From positions 7,458,763-7,522,762 of the forward strand of contig VCAZ01000008.1 in NCBI GenBank assembly GCA_005784505.1: DNA of 64,000 nucleotides, in the 5' to 3' direction. Made by a program: the position numbers and the translations under genes. The stretch is from Bagarius yarrelli. Its lineage: Eukaryota; Chordata; Actinopteri; Siluriformes; Sisoridae. The notes beneath the pieces were generated by a model. That model did not search any database. It was not told where the DNA came from and saw only the letters and a program-made list of their open reading frames with translations. Positions 1 through 24,734 of this stretch are shown piece after piece (positions within the stretch are counted from its first letter, which is position 1; each line of letters begins with the position of its first letter).

Positions 1-281
1 AAAGGCATTTAAAAGTAGAATGGTACAAAAAACGATAAAATTGCTCTGTAGAGCTTTAAATAAACAATCAGGCTTGATTCCCTCAGCAGGAAAAGTCAAT
101 ACAAATGTCTTTGGACTGATCACCTTTTGCTTATTAGGAAACAATTGGATTCTGCTGGACATTTTCTCTTTTTTAACATCAGATTAGCAACAAAATTGCA
201 AGGTTGATGTTGTTCAATAATGTTGTCTTATTATGCCAGGTGGTGATGTTAGCTCTGTATAATGTACAGAAGATGACCAAC

Positions 282-3200
282 CTTGGAACCAGAAGGTCCA
301 ATTTCCCCGGGAAGCCCGATCGGACCTGCTGGACCCTGAAGACAGAAAAATGACCAAACAGGTCAGTTAAGGGTTTAAATGTATTTAATGTATTACGTAT
401 TACATTAATTATAAGGATATTCCTTAATCTTAATGATAGAGACTTATTTTTGTTTAAACACTTAATAGCAATGAATTGTGTGTAGTTATTGATACAGTAC
501 TTACAGCAAGTCCAGGAAGTCCAGATCCCTGCAGGAAATAAAAATAATCACAGAAACATAGAATATTGTAAACTTACTATTTATTGTCTAGGGTTAAATG
601 GACAATAGATAACTAGACTATACTAGTGCTGTATTGAAGATTGTATTTAAATACATTGATAGATATACAAAGGATTTAGATTTATATCCGAATGATTTTT
701 TAATAATAATTATTGTTATAATAGTTAATATGCCTATATAATGTATACAGGTGCATCTCAATAAATCAATAAATTAGAATACCATCAAAAAGTTGATCTA
801 TTTCTGTAATTCAATACAAAAAGTCAAACTCGTATATATTAAATCGATTTATTACACACTGACTAATGTATTTTAAGTGTTTATTCCTTTTTAACCAAAA
901 ATTTAGTTTCTGAAAAAATTTGAATATCAATTAAGACCAATAAGATACATTTTTAACACAGAATTGTTAGACTACTGGAAAAAATGTCCAGCACTCGATA
1001 CTTGAAAGGTGGTGCCAGTACTAATAGTACTAATACTGCCCACACTATTAAATATTAAGGACCAGGGTATCCCTTTGCTTGACTAGCCGGCAAACCCACC
1101 TAATCTAAAACCTATAGAGAATCTATGGGGTGTTTTGAAAAAGAAGATTTGAGACACCAGACCTAAGAAAACATAAGCGGTTAGAAATGATCATCAAAAA
1201 GTGTCAATGTGTGTGTGTTCTATATGAATGTATATACTATACGTTTCACTTAATTAATTAAATTACTAAAACAAATCAACTTTTTATGATATTCTGATTT
1301 ATATATTGCAAAAAGAAAAAGAAGAAGAGGTATGTATTGCATGATTAGTTTATAAAATAAAAAAAAGTTTAGGAAAGTGCCCTGTTAAAAATTATATATT
1401 ACATAATATCACACTAAAAATTCTTAATAATTCATTTTGGAGGGCAAATTTGCATACAAAGGTTATAAAAACATCTATCACACAAATCTATGGTTTTCTC
1501 CAAACAATGTTTTTAAAGAATCTACATAGATGTGTTACTTACCGGTGGTCCTGCTGGACCGGTGGGCCCTGTCAGACCCTAAATCAAGAAAGAGTGTGTT
1601 ATAATGGTATGAATTATAAGAATTATAAGAAAAAGCTATGGCGTGTCATAGATTACCAAACAAACTTGAACCCAATGTGTTCTGAGGGAAGATATGGAAT
1701 AAAAGGTGCTATAGCTCCTACCAGTGGCCATCAGATATTTTACATGCTCCAATAAATTAAATTGAAATCTTTGAAATTCTCTTTTTTAAACAAATTATAT
1801 TAATATATAAGTGCTAAATTTTAACTTTAAGAACTGTAAAACAAGTCTGGTAAAAATCTGCGATAAGAATAAACATATACAATATATACCGTTTAAAAAT
1901 AAAAATAAATAAAATAAATATTCAATCATTGTGCAAGGTACGTGTACAGAGCCAATGAAAATGCTTTTTTTGCATATCCCATCTTAGTAAGTTGGGTCAG
2001 AGCGCAGGGTCAGCTATGATACAGCGCCCCTGGAGCAGGAGGGGTTAAGGTCTTGCTCAAGGACCCAAACAGTGGCTGGCTTGCCAGAGGTGGGGCTTGA
2101 GCCCCAGGTGTTTCTGGTCTTCAGATCAGCAACTCAGCACCTTAACCATTTGAGCCACCACTGCCCCACCACTTATTACTATGATCTATTTATCTATTTA
2201 CTACCGGCTTTAAAAGCTACGTCAGCTTAATGTTTATTGATATTTTAGTTGTTGGTCGTTTGACTGTTCCATTGAGTGATACCTGCATGAAATCACACTA
2301 ACCTTTGGTCCAGGATTTCCAATTGGACCTCTTTCACCCTTTCCTCCAGTCAGACCCTAAAGAGGAATTATGTATAATAATTATTAGTTATTTATTAGAA
2401 AAACAAACAAACATACAAATGAAAAAACAGACAAGTTGACACATTTCCACAGTTCAGAGTATGTTCCAAATTGGATCATCTAATAAATCCATGATTCTGT
2501 ACATGTGAGTAGGACAGGTTGGGGTTGATAAACTCATGTTGGCTTTATTCCCCTGTATAGCAGAAATAATCTATAATGTACCAATAAAGATTAAAATGTG
2601 TGCTTAGTTTGTTATTTCTAAACGAGTATAGTGTATAGTGTTATTTCAGTGTATAACGTTTATGATGGTTACAACAGCACCGCTATTTTATTATACATCT
2701 CAACTCAAAACCAGTTTATTATTCATTCTTCTTCTATACCCGTTTATTCCCTAAATCGGGCTCACAGGGATCTGCTGGAGTCTATCCCAGCCGTCTCTGA
2801 AAGGGGGAAAGGCAGGAGGGGGACACCCTGGACAGGTTGCCAGTCCATCACAGACACACATTTTCAGTCCATCCACACACACACACACACACACACTCAC
2901 TACTATGGGCAATTTAAAATCACCAATCAACATAACATACATGTTTTTGGACTGTGGGAGGAAACCGGAGGACCCAGAGTAAACCAGGGTTCAAGCTGAG
3001 AACATGCAAACTCCACACAAAAAGGCAAAAAACAAAATCAAACCCTGGCCTTCTTGCTGTGAGGCAAAAGTGCTAAGCCACCTTGCTGCCCACCAGTTTA
3101 TTATCAGGATCTTAATCACAACTCAAAACTCAATCCAATGCTGTTTCTTTTGATTAAAATCACAGTGATGAGAATGGCCTGTGAAGTGTGATCAGACATT

Positions 3201-6200
3201 CCCACAGCTACGGATGAACTCACATCAATTCCATCATCCCCAGGAGGACCGTCTCGACCTGGCTGGCCTGGTTCTCCCTTCTGACCCTGCAAAGTGAATT
3301 ACAGGGACCAAATTAGATTGATCATGTGCAGAAATAGCCTACAGTCCTAAAGGTTAGATTAAGGACACTCATGTCTAGGTGTAATGTAACATCAATATTC
3401 CAACAGTTTTAAAAAAGGCTCTTCTGTATGTAAGTCTCTGTATGAGACAGTATTCATAGAAAATACTTACAGGAGGTCCCGGAGGCCCAGGAGGCCCCTT
3501 TTCACCCTGAAAAAAAAAAGGACGAAAAAATAATTGGATATTGAAATTGTATAGCCCAGAAGCTCAGATATAGTACTAAAGGTTGGAGAAAATGTAGTGT
3601 AGATTTAGTGGTGAGATGAACTGAGTGTTTGAAAAAGTCCGATCGAATAATAGCTGTATAGTAAAAGCTTATACAGTAAAAAGGTCGATACAATAACACT
3701 GCTTACGTCTTAAATCTGACCTGAATTCTGTAAGAACCTGTTGATTAATTTTCTTTTACAGCTTTTTTTACAGTAGTGCTGGCAGTTCAGGGCGAAAGTT
3801 AAGTTCTCTTGCTCATTTTAATAAAATATAATTTCTACAGTAAGAAAAAAATCCACAGTTGATTTAAAATGCATTTTTTAAAAATTATAATTAAAATATG
3901 ACTAATAATTTAAGACTCAGCTTTCTAAGGAAAAGTTTTTAGGGTTGGGACATCGTAACAAATCGATTGAAAGATAAAACTTTCAACAAAGGAATATTTT
4001 TAAGACTGGATTTAGTGGTAATTGGTTTGCTGATATGCCAAGCAACTTTTTTTTTTTGAATTTCATACCCAATGCAGTGTTTGTTGTGTTTAGAATAAAT
4101 GTATTGCTTTATATCAAAACTACAGTAAAGATCAGTAAAATTATACTCTATAGTGACACTCACATTGTACCTGTGTGTAAGAGTGTATGATGGACTTTAA
4201 CCTTTATTAGCATATCTTGGTCACCTATTTGGTGGATGGTACCATTTTTACACATACAAAACCGACTTTAATGGAATTGTAGTGTCGTCATCATCATCAT
4301 CATCATCAGGCAACACCATTTTATATATGCGCAGTGACTCTTCTTACAAATATGCTCCACCCTTTAAAAGACACCTCCCCTCTGGACACTTCTGTATTTG
4401 TCATTTTGCAAAATAGAATTTATATAAGCATGTAATGTCTAATCTAAAATTTTATCTAATCTAGCGCAATACATTTTTACATTTATCTATTTATATTTGC
4501 ATTTTTAAGAGCATAAACAACCTAGTCTCTAGTCCCGCTAGGGGTAACATAGAGTTAAAATAGATAAATTGGAGAATATGTAATTCTAAGTTAAAACTTT
4601 GACATATAATTCAGGTTGAAAAAAAAACACAGAAAAAGTCCAATATTCTTGCAATGAACTGCAGGATAAAAAGATTATAAATTTGCTACCATGCTGTCTC
4701 TGTGCTATTCATTTACCCCTGGGGCCTGTGCAACAGGATAAGAGAAAATATCTTCAATCCTCTGCATTAACAGGACTCTATTGTAAACGTGTTTATATTT
4801 TAGGCGCCCTCTGTGGGTAAAACCGTGCAACTGCATGGAAGCGCAAAAAAAAAAAACCGAGCTTACAATAAGCGTCTTTGTACTGGATCAGACTTGTGGC
4901 ACCAGCCAGAGATCATGATACTCACATCGATGCCGTCGGCTCCGGGGGTACCTGGGGGGCCAGGGGGACCCCGGGGACCCTGACCTCCGGGTGGGCCACT
5001 CTGAAATAGATTTTTTTTTAAATAAAGCATGAATACACTACGGGTAAGTATATCCAATCAAAATGACATGACATACATATTAAAATTACATTTTTAAACG
5101 AAATTAAATTAAATTGAATCTAGGTTTTCTTAAATTATACTAACAGCACTTAAAATATGTACAGTGTTTTAGATTGATTTATTATTAGCAGCAATAAAAA
5201 GGGGAAATAAACTATTCACATTTACTGAAAATAAAGAAATTTGCATTCGATGGGCATTTTTAACAAGTTATTATGTTAATGAAGGTAAAGAAATGAATAT
5301 CAATATAGAAATAAAGAAACTTATGGACATTGATAGTAGGTCATCAAATAAAACGCAGTGTTGGAGCTTTGCAATCATTTATATTTAACCCTTTAATTAC
5401 ATGCAATAATAAATGTCTAATAACCAGAATAAATTAATTTATGCACACTGAGTTTTAGTGATGCATCATTTCAATGAATTTCTGGATTTGTTAAAAAGGC
5501 ATAGAATAAATAGTATCATCTAAAATAAAATCATTAAAATAAAAAAATACACAGATGGATGGAATGTGTACAATGTGTGTATACAATTTTCTTTCACAGC
5601 TTAAAATCATACAGAAATAAATGTTTGATTTAAGATTTAAGGAAAAAGTTCTTTCCGTAGCGAATCAGTGTGTTCGTTTTATTTAATGTAGCAGGTAAGT
5701 GTCGGTATCTGCTGAGTGCACCTTCAGCTTGTGATGTTTGAATAGGGTCCACTGAGCAGGAGTCTGAAAGGGGTCCTTGTACAGTGTGTGTATGTGTGTG
5801 TTGTTTTCCTCACTCAACCACCACATTCCTTCTGTGTCCAGGCCACAGTCTGACATTCTGATCATTATTACTGCTCTGTCTTAGACCTGTGCTTTCAATA
5901 CCTTCATGAATCAGGGTTTAAATTAAAAGAGTCATCATTGAGGTCTCGGGTTAAATATATTACAGATTTTACTGAAGATTAAAAAAAATGATGGCTACGC
6001 TGTATTTCTTAAGACAGATCTGTTTCTAGAAATATATAAATATATATTGTATTTTTCCAGAAAAGTATTTCTAGATGTGATGCAGATGTAGACACATAAG
6101 GAAAAAAAGAGAAAATTAAGCATCCTAAAATTCTCAAACTAACCTGAAGCACCAGATAAGATAAGACGAAGAAGAAAACTTTACTCACCACTTGAGCCAG

Positions 6201-6260
6201 TGTCAGACACAGCACCTGGAGGATCACGGCGGTTTGGAGGACGCTAAAATCCCAAGCCAT
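282..6260 (-). CDS. col9a2: collagen type IX alpha 2 chain, 5' part (exons 1-8 of a longer gene)
   Basis: Eight coding exons read on the minus strand: 6189-6260, 4926-5000, 3471-3506, 3224-3286, 2303-2356, 1543-1578, 505-528 and 282-335. Each has GT/AG borders and every junction is phase 0. Exon 1 gives a 24-residue secretory signal (hydrophobic VILQVLCLTLAQ) and the following exons give about 61 Gly-X-Y triplets. Exon lengths of 36, 54 and 63 nt are multiples of 9, as in fibril-associated collagens. The order SGPPGGQGPRG, PGADGID, DGLTGGKGERG and GLPGEIG follows the known N-terminus of alpha-2(IX), which lacks the large NC4 domain of alpha-1(IX). The product would be part of the collagen IX heterotrimer on cartilage collagen II fibrils. 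The gene runs off the left edge, so the remaining COL3, COL2 and COL1 domains are absent here. Alpha-3(IX) was considered and fits less well. The downstream smap2 neighbour supports col9a2. Confidence 0.93.
745..1315 (+). mobile_element. degenerate internally deleted Tc1-like transposon
   Basis: Long imperfect terminal inverted repeats face each other. The left end contains TTAGAATACCATCAAAAAGT, and the reverse complement of the right end contains TCAGAATATCATAAAAAGTT, with similarity continuing for about 80 bp. Between them at about 1079-1165 is a transposase remnant, PANPPNLKPIENLWGVL, the Tc1 motif preceding the last catalytic acidic residue. It is broken by stop codons, one replacing the usual Trp before PANPP. 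The rest of the transposase is deleted. The element sits in a col9a2 intron, between exons 6 and 7. Confidence 0.75.
1922..2168 (-). mobile_element. tRNA-derived SINE, family B
   Basis: Read on the minus strand it opens with a tRNA-like head (GGTGGCTCAAATGGTTAAGG) and ends in a tail with CATTGGCTCTGTACACGTAC then TTGCACAATGA and an A/T-rich run. The same sequence recurs at 26875-27080 and 34288-34565. It lies in a col9a2 intron. Confidence 0.75.
2720..3095 (+). repeat. dispersed teleost repeat (GTCCATCACAG...GGACTGTGGGAGGAAAC type)
   Basis: It contains the strings CCAGTCCATCACAG, CATGTTTTTGGACTGTGGGA and ACATGCAAACTCCACAC, with an AC microsatellite at 2874-2896 in the middle. A second copy is at 24735-25088 and a reversed one at 57950-58240. 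Repeats with these strings are widespread in ray-finned fishes; I leave the class open. It lies in a col9a2 intron. Confidence 0.7.
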
Positions 6261-6620
6261 TATGAAAACTTGTCTTAGGTTCCTCTCGCTCCCCCAGAAA
6301 CACCAATCCCAAGGACTGCAGCTCCTCTACTCTCCTCACCTGGCCGCTCACACCAGGACAGAAAAGTTCCGGGTTCAAGAAAAATGTGTGTGTGTGTGTG
6401 TTTGAATGGTGAAAAGGGATGTAACCTAAGTGTACAGCCAGCCCCTGAGAACTCAGAGGCCAACAACATAAAAGTGGATAGAGCTCAGCAGTCTCTCCTT
6501 TCTGCCTGGAGGGGCAGGGCTTCTGTTTAATTAGCATCTTCATGAATATGTAACTAGCAGAAGCAAATTGAAGAAGCTGTTTGGAGGAAAACAATTTGTC
6601 AAATGCCTTAGAAAAAAAAG
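6261..6620 (-). promoter_or_regulatory. col9a2: col9a2 5' UTR and proximal promoter region
   Basis: This is the sequence immediately upstream of the col9a2 start codon, which has A at -3 and G at +4 and so a good context. No convincing TATA box was seen. A short TG run lies at 6385-6402, and an AACAATTTG motif, which resembles a SOX-type site, lies at about 6590-6600. A SOX9 role is an inference from known cartilage collagen regulation; the transcription start is not visible from sequence alone. Confidence 0.4.
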
Positions 6621-7011
6621 GAAACATTTTTTAAACTTATTTCTACATGTATTATTTTTATTATATATTATTTATATAGGATTATTACCTGTCCTGTTAC
6701 CTGCATTGCATCTGATCTGGATAACAGGTGTTCTGCATGTAAAAGATCGTCTAACAATATACATGTAATTATTATTAAAAGCTTACATCAAAAGAAGAGT
6801 AAGATAATAAGGGTGTTTATTATGTATATTATCAGGTTTTGATTACATATCACAATAACAAATTCATTTTAAAAGTGTGTTTTAGTCACTGTGTGTCGCC
6901 TATTTTTGGTTGCAGAGGCCACACATCCTCTGATAAGCATGTCAGTTACATAATGCGTTCTAAAGCTACATTCACTCATACACCAGAGGACGTTTTTACT
7001 ACTGGTTACAA

Positions 7012-7209
7012 TAGTAGTAGTTCAGTGGTTAAGGTGTTGGCCTGCTATCTGAAAAAATAAGGGGTTCGATACCCAGCACCACCAAGCTGCCACTGCTGGA
7101 CCCCTGAGCAAGTCCCTTAACCCCCCGATTGCTCAGTTGTATAAAATGAGATAAATGTAAGTCACTCTGTATAAGGATATTCTACCAAATGCTGTTAATG
7201 TAAATGTAA
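7012..7209 (+). mobile_element. tRNA-derived SINE, family A
   Basis: The tRNA-like head has TCAGTGGTTAAGGTG and a B-box-like GGTTCGATACC. The body has CTGCCACTGCTGG, and the tail is AAGTCACTCTGTATAAGGAT ending in TGTAA repeats. It lies between col9a2 and smap2. An 'A, A, pause' run before the B box (GAAAAAATAA) marks a small change from other copies. Confidence 0.85.
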
Positions 7210-7799
7210 TGTTGATCAGTGGGAGGCACAACTAGCATTTAACACAGTTACACATTTTAAACATAACTAGAACCTAAAAAATAAAGTTTTTACTCCTTTT
7301 TTAAACTAATTTCACTTTTTTTTAAATAAATTCTGGATTGGAAGACATTAAGCTTTGTATATTTGATCTTTTTCTGATGGTTTTACTAAAGATAACAATA
7401 AGAAACGTGACTACATTGCCACTAGATCAGGTGTGTGTGTGTGTGTGTTTTTTCTCAGTGGCTGAGACTGATTCAGCCTATTCAAGGTGATGAGAATAAA
7501 GCGAGTTAGTGAGCCTGAATCAATGAAACACGATATTTTAAGTGCCTTTAGTTTGGAAAATTGGTGTAAATTCAATTTTAAATTATAACTTTACTATTCA
7601 GCTGCACTACAATATTCCATCAGGTGGCGCCATTTCCCATGTTTTATTTTTTAATCATATTAAAACGACTAAACGGTTATTTAAATACTTTATTAAGCTT
7701 TATACAAGTTATAATAACCGTAAATTGTTTAAAATGACCAGTTTTTGGCACAAAAAAACGAACAAACCATGAAAAACCAACGTGTTAAAAAAAAGTAAA

Positions 7800-8360
7800 A
7801 GGCAGCTCTGAATCTCAGTGTCAGCGGAAGCAGGAGACCGGTACTAGCGTAAATATGAGTTTCTTTTCTCCCGACCCGTATTCTGACAAACCATTCCTCT
7901 CGTATTGGGATTGGATGCTAGATTTTGTAACTTGCACTAGGATTGGCTAGTTAACTGTCAATCAGCTGACGATTCTAAATAGAAAGCCGTTTCTGAGAAG
8001 GCGGGACTTGTCAGAATACGGGTACAGGAAAAGGACGCTGAAGTGAGTAGCTGTCGGTGAGCTTGGATATTGATAACTGAGTATAAATGTAAAAAATAAT
8101 TAAACCAATAGAAAGAAAAAAAGTAAAACTAATATTTATATTTTTAATTTGGGAATTATTTTTAGACTGGCTGAGGAGAAGTTAGGAAGCTAGGCGGATG
8201 TCAGAGCTAACGTTCACACGCTAAAACCCTCTTTTAACCGTGTTTAGCTGGTTTATCGGCGTGTTTGCGCTCTTATTTCAGGTTCTTTCTCTCAGCAGGA
8301 GTTCAGGTTCGGATATTTGACTCTGGAAACACCGAGTCTGAAGTGTGTAAAGGTGAAGAA
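7800..8360 (+). promoter_or_regulatory. smap2: smap2 promoter and 5' leader
   Basis: Several CCAAT boxes read as ATTGG occur at about 7904-7912 and 7941. A 15-nt perfect inverted repeat, CCCGTATTCTGACAA, lies at 7875-7889 and 8008-8022. Splice donors fit at 8043 (GTGAGT) and 8057 (GTGAGC), and acceptors fit at 8280-8281 and 8294-8295. A short non-coding first exon ending near 8042 or 8056 and spliced to the ATG exon is therefore plausible. No TATA box is evident, as expected for a broadly expressed gene. The transcription start is inferred, not seen. Confidence 0.5.
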
Positions 8361-20737
<12,377 letters not shown>

Positions 20738-23020
20738 AAGCAGGAAGTGTAACATTCTGTAGGTTTGAGAGCATCGCAATAAACAGTAAAGGGAATCAAA
20801 GAAAGCTTTTACATACTCTACATCTAACGTTCCTTCAGCAGTGGAGAAGAAATGTTATTTTAGAGGATCAACCTCAAGAGGAAGAGTTTCTACCTCCTGT
20901 GTTTTTCATAGATATTTTTCCAATAATGCTGTCCAGGAGTCCAGCATCTCTCTCTCTCATAGCAGCTACACATTAAAAACAGCTCCTAAGCTACACCATG
21001 GTTTCCCACTTCCTTAGACATCCAGTAGCTGCGACGTTTTGTTTGCATGTAGGTTCTGAGAATTTGAGCCGATCTTTTTTGTTTGTTTTTTTTGGGGTTT
21101 TTTTCTCTGCGACTTTATGCTGCTGCGCTTGTTCTGGTGGTCTACACTTAATAAACTTGCATGCACTGATTGATAAACTACATGCATAATGACAAGTAGA
21201 GACTATATAATGAGCGAGAGGTATGAGTTAAGTAACGTGTCACTGCTGTTCTGATCCGGGTGGATGATGATTTTATTTATTTTTTATTTTTCTTTTTTTT
21301 TTTTTACTTCAGCTGCTGTGAATGTCAAAGCCTGTATTAAGACAGCTGGACTTTATTATCTAATCTGTTTGTGTGATCTTGGTTACTGTGACGGAGCTGT
21401 AGTCAAGCTACTTCTCCTTCTTACCACTCAGGAGGGAAATGTACGAGAAATCATAGCCAAAGAATGCAGAATTATTTATTTCTTTAAAAAAAAAAAATTC
21501 GAACTGATTTTAACGCTTGTAAGACGAGCTGTTAATTAGTCCTGTGATCCAACTGTGTATCTGACGTATGTATATATGATCAACTGAAGTACTCAATGCC
21601 ACATTTGATTGTATAAACACTGTATATAGGGTGATCTCCAGCCGATGAGGGTCGGACCCTGATGTAACTTAGCAGCAGGGTTTTCATTGTTTAAAGCATA
21701 CCTCTTAGCTTTAGAGACCAAATGAATGTTTCTTACTCACCGCTCGCACCCTGTGCTTCTGATGGCTGGTGTAACATGGGTGCGTTAGATCCAGACTATT
21801 TATTCACTGGGACTTACATCGATGACTCCTCTTAAGCACAGATATTAACTGTAAAGATTAGTAGACACCTAAGACTGAAAATTCAAGGTTACTTTGACAT
21901 GTAGACCAGATCTTGCAAGAACATGAAGGAATTTTTTTATATCATCTGATTGGCCAATATTCCTTAACCGCTTCCACTGTGTTTACGCAAAACAAAAAAA
22001 ATCTTCAGACATTATTGTAACGGAATGGATCTCCTGCTCTTGTTTTAGATCTAATGTAAAACATTATACACATTCCATACTAGACCATATTGATTATGAG
22101 AAAGTAAATTATTCATCAGGACGTTTTTAAAGGAATAAAACACCTGGAAAAATCTCTATAATCAGCATGTGATTTTCCACGGCTTTCTTGATTGATTTAT
22201 CAATATTTTACTTTGGTTATGCGATGCCTACATTACCCACATTGATATTCAGCTTCCTGTCTATAGGGATACGGCTACCTTGAAAAAAAAAAAGCTCAGC
22301 GGTGCTTTGGTTCTTTAGACCGTCCGACTCTTTCACTTCGTCTGTACTTTCAGTTTTGAACAAACCAACTATAGAATCAACGTCTATGCTGTAAGTCAGC
22401 GTGGCTACGTTGTATAGCGACGATGCTTTCTTGGTCCAGAAAAGAAAAAAAATTATAATTAAAATAACTCCAAACAAACAATATTATATTAGACACTCTC
22501 TAGCTCGGCATCAGCCACAAAATGCTTGGACTGTTTAACACAAAATTGAGCTCTATAATAATCTTGTACTTGACAAATTAAAACAGGACAGAAAACAGAC
22601 TTGTGTGTAAAACCGACCATAAAGCAGCATCGGATTAACAGCGAGTACACTGAAATACGCTGTGTCATTCATTTGTTCGTTTTGAATGCAAACAGTGCGT
22701 TTGGCCTGACGGTGACGTTGGACTGTGTCTGTCTGAGGTTATTCCCTCTTTCCGCTTTAGTGTTCTGGTGCTAATGTATGTTATGAATTATGTATGTTAT
22801 TATAAGGACCAAGGAGTTCCGGATACGATTGACTTCTCTGTAAATTCCTAATTCCAGAGCAAAAGGTTCAGCGTTATGGATGCATACGTTTGTGTAAATG
22901 CTTTATCATGTTTCCTTTTTTTTTTTTTTTGATATGTTTTAGGGTTTTCAAAATGTGTATATAATGAACGCTGTTATTAATTAAGTAATAATGTAATAAA
23001 GAAATGTATTTTATCCTCAT
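20738..23020 (+). other. smap2: smap2 3' untranslated region
   Basis: The sequence follows the smap2 stop codon. It is free of recognised SINEs and LINEs for about 2.2 kb, unlike its surroundings, which fits a long last exon. Possible polyadenylation signals AATAAA occur at 21150-21155, 22134-22139 and 22995-23000. Vertebrate SMAP2 messages also have long 3' UTRs, so the last signal is my preferred end. Poly-T and poly-A runs near 21294, 21486 and 22916 are simple sequence. Confidence 0.6.
22995..23000 (+). terminator. smap2: candidate distal polyadenylation signal of smap2
   Basis: AATAAA within TGTAATAAAGAAATGT, followed by T-rich sequence. It is the last good signal before repeats resume. 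Confidence 0.5.
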
Positions 23021-23072
23021 TTTATCTGTACCTTTCTTGATGTGTGATTTAGTCAATTCATTCCTTGTTCTT

Positions 23073-23480
23073 TAAAGGTGCAGTAGGACATCTCAGAAAA
23101 TGCTAACTGTAGTTTGAAAGCGTATGTTCCATCCTCGCCATCCAAAGCCACACCTCCGAAAGGCACAGACTAGAAGACCAGAGACGACATTACTACAATA
23201 CATCACGTGTCATTCACCGGTGAGAAAACTTTATAGTGCAGTTAAAGACAGTACTAAAATGTAAGCATAAAAATAGTACCAATTACCCTCTGCTGCTGTA
23301 GTTATAGTGTAACTAATTCGTAAAGATGCAAACATAAGGTACGTTACTACTAAAACACATTAAAATCAAATCACACCATATTCCTACCTGTTCAAAAGAA
23401 ATACAGCAACCATGACATCTTTCAGACCCTTTGACTCCTGTAGTCGACGCCAGCGTGGAAACGCTACAGTGATATTAATT
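23073..23480. repeat. possible dispersed element starting TTAAAGGTGCAGTAGG
   Basis: The first 40 bp resemble the starts at 35208 (TTAAAGGTACAATAGGTGAT) and 44590. The rest could not be aligned by eye, so the right boundary is a guess. Confidence 0.35.
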
Positions 23481-23887
23481 TAAGGTCTTCACTCTAGTTT
23501 GATCCCATCGTTTTCTTCTGCAGTGCATGAACACACTAATGTCGTATCCTGTCTTTGTAAACAGGGTTAGATAAGACTTATCATAAGGTTTGGATCAAAC
23601 ACTATATAAATTCATAGAAATACATTTACATCAATTTAATAATTGTTATCGGGATGTGAAGAGACTTTTAACCAACAGAAAAAAGCTTGGAAAAATCATC
23701 ACCTGTTGTACCTTCGAATAATTTGTAGTAGACATTTCTTTTGACTTTAGTCTGTGTGTTTACACTTTTAAACAGAAGTGGGTGTGGACTAACCGGGATA
23801 GATTACCAAACAATTGCAAGAGTGTTTTTCCTCTAATTAAGTAATGATGGTGTAATAATGCTGCATAATGCATAATGTCCTGCTTGC

Positions 23888-24030
23888 TCAGCGCTGTGGT
23901 GTAGTTGGTTAAGGCGCCGACACCCAGATGCGCAGTTGCGAAACCCGGGTTCGATCCTGCTCGGGTCCTTTTCGGTCCCACCCCCATCTCTCTCAATTGC
24001 CCCATTTCATCTCTGTCTGTCCTATAAATA
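23888..24030 (+). mobile_element. tRNA-derived SINE, family C
   Basis: The head is GCGCTGTGGTGTAGTTGGTT, followed by AAGGCGCCGACACC and a perfect B box in GGGTTCGATCC. It lacks the CGCTCTGGAT tail of family A. Another head, GCCGTGGCGTAGTGGGTAAA, is at about 37364-37384. Confidence 0.65.
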
Positions 24031-24034
24031 AAGG

Positions 24035-24235
24035 CAAAATTAGTGGAAGTATCAGTAGGAGGATGTTGGAGATGGAGCTGGAGGCAGAAGACAAAAAAGA
24101 AAGTGTGGATGTTATAAACAAGAACATGAAGTTAGCGGGTGTGAATAAAGAGGATGTAGAGGATAAAGCTAGGTGGAGGCAGATGATTCGCTGTGGTAAC
24201 TCCTGAAAGAAACAGACGAAAGAAGATGATTATAA
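24035..24235 (+). mobile_element. LINE 3' end, RTE-like, copy 1
   Basis: The end of a LINE reading frame is visible in NMKLAGVNKEDVEDKARWRQ, ending MIRCGNS then a stop. It corresponds to EDMKLVG...RVRWRQMIHYGDP of the second copy at 43335-43560. The 5' part is missing. RTE-like is my best guess at clade. Confidence 0.65.
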
Positions 24236-24734
24236 TCTTACTCCTCCGGCACTGCTGAATATCTTACAATGGTAGATTGTTTTACCCCTGTACCAGTGCC
24301 ACCATGTGCCAATATGATCTCAGTGCTGAAAAAGGTCCAGAAAGGTGTTTTTACACTATGTTAGGACTGTTGAGAGGTGAGAAACAGTAGCAGATGGGAT
24401 ATACTGAGTAAATGCATTTCTACAAATTGCACCCATATGGCTAACCAGTGTAGCTCTAAAGCTAAGGGACAATTTCTTTGTGTAAACACGTGTTTTGTTA
24501 AACTAAATTCAGATGCACATGATTTTGCATGTTTGTTTGTTTAGTCTTCATTACATCATTACACTTTATTGCATATAGTGATTGAATGGTTGGTTAAAGA
24601 GCGTTTGTGGTTGTTAAAGATAAACGAATGCTTGAATCATGACATGAAATGGATTTCCTCTGTATTTTAGGTAATGTGAAAGTATACTGTAAATAAGAAA
24701 TTACATGGTATAGTATTTTTTTTATTCATCTTCT

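Noticed and set aside
4863..5057. A 64-codon collagen-like frame read through as one gene product
   Set aside because: Only 4926-5000 is exon; the rest of the frame is flanking intron read through the splice sites.
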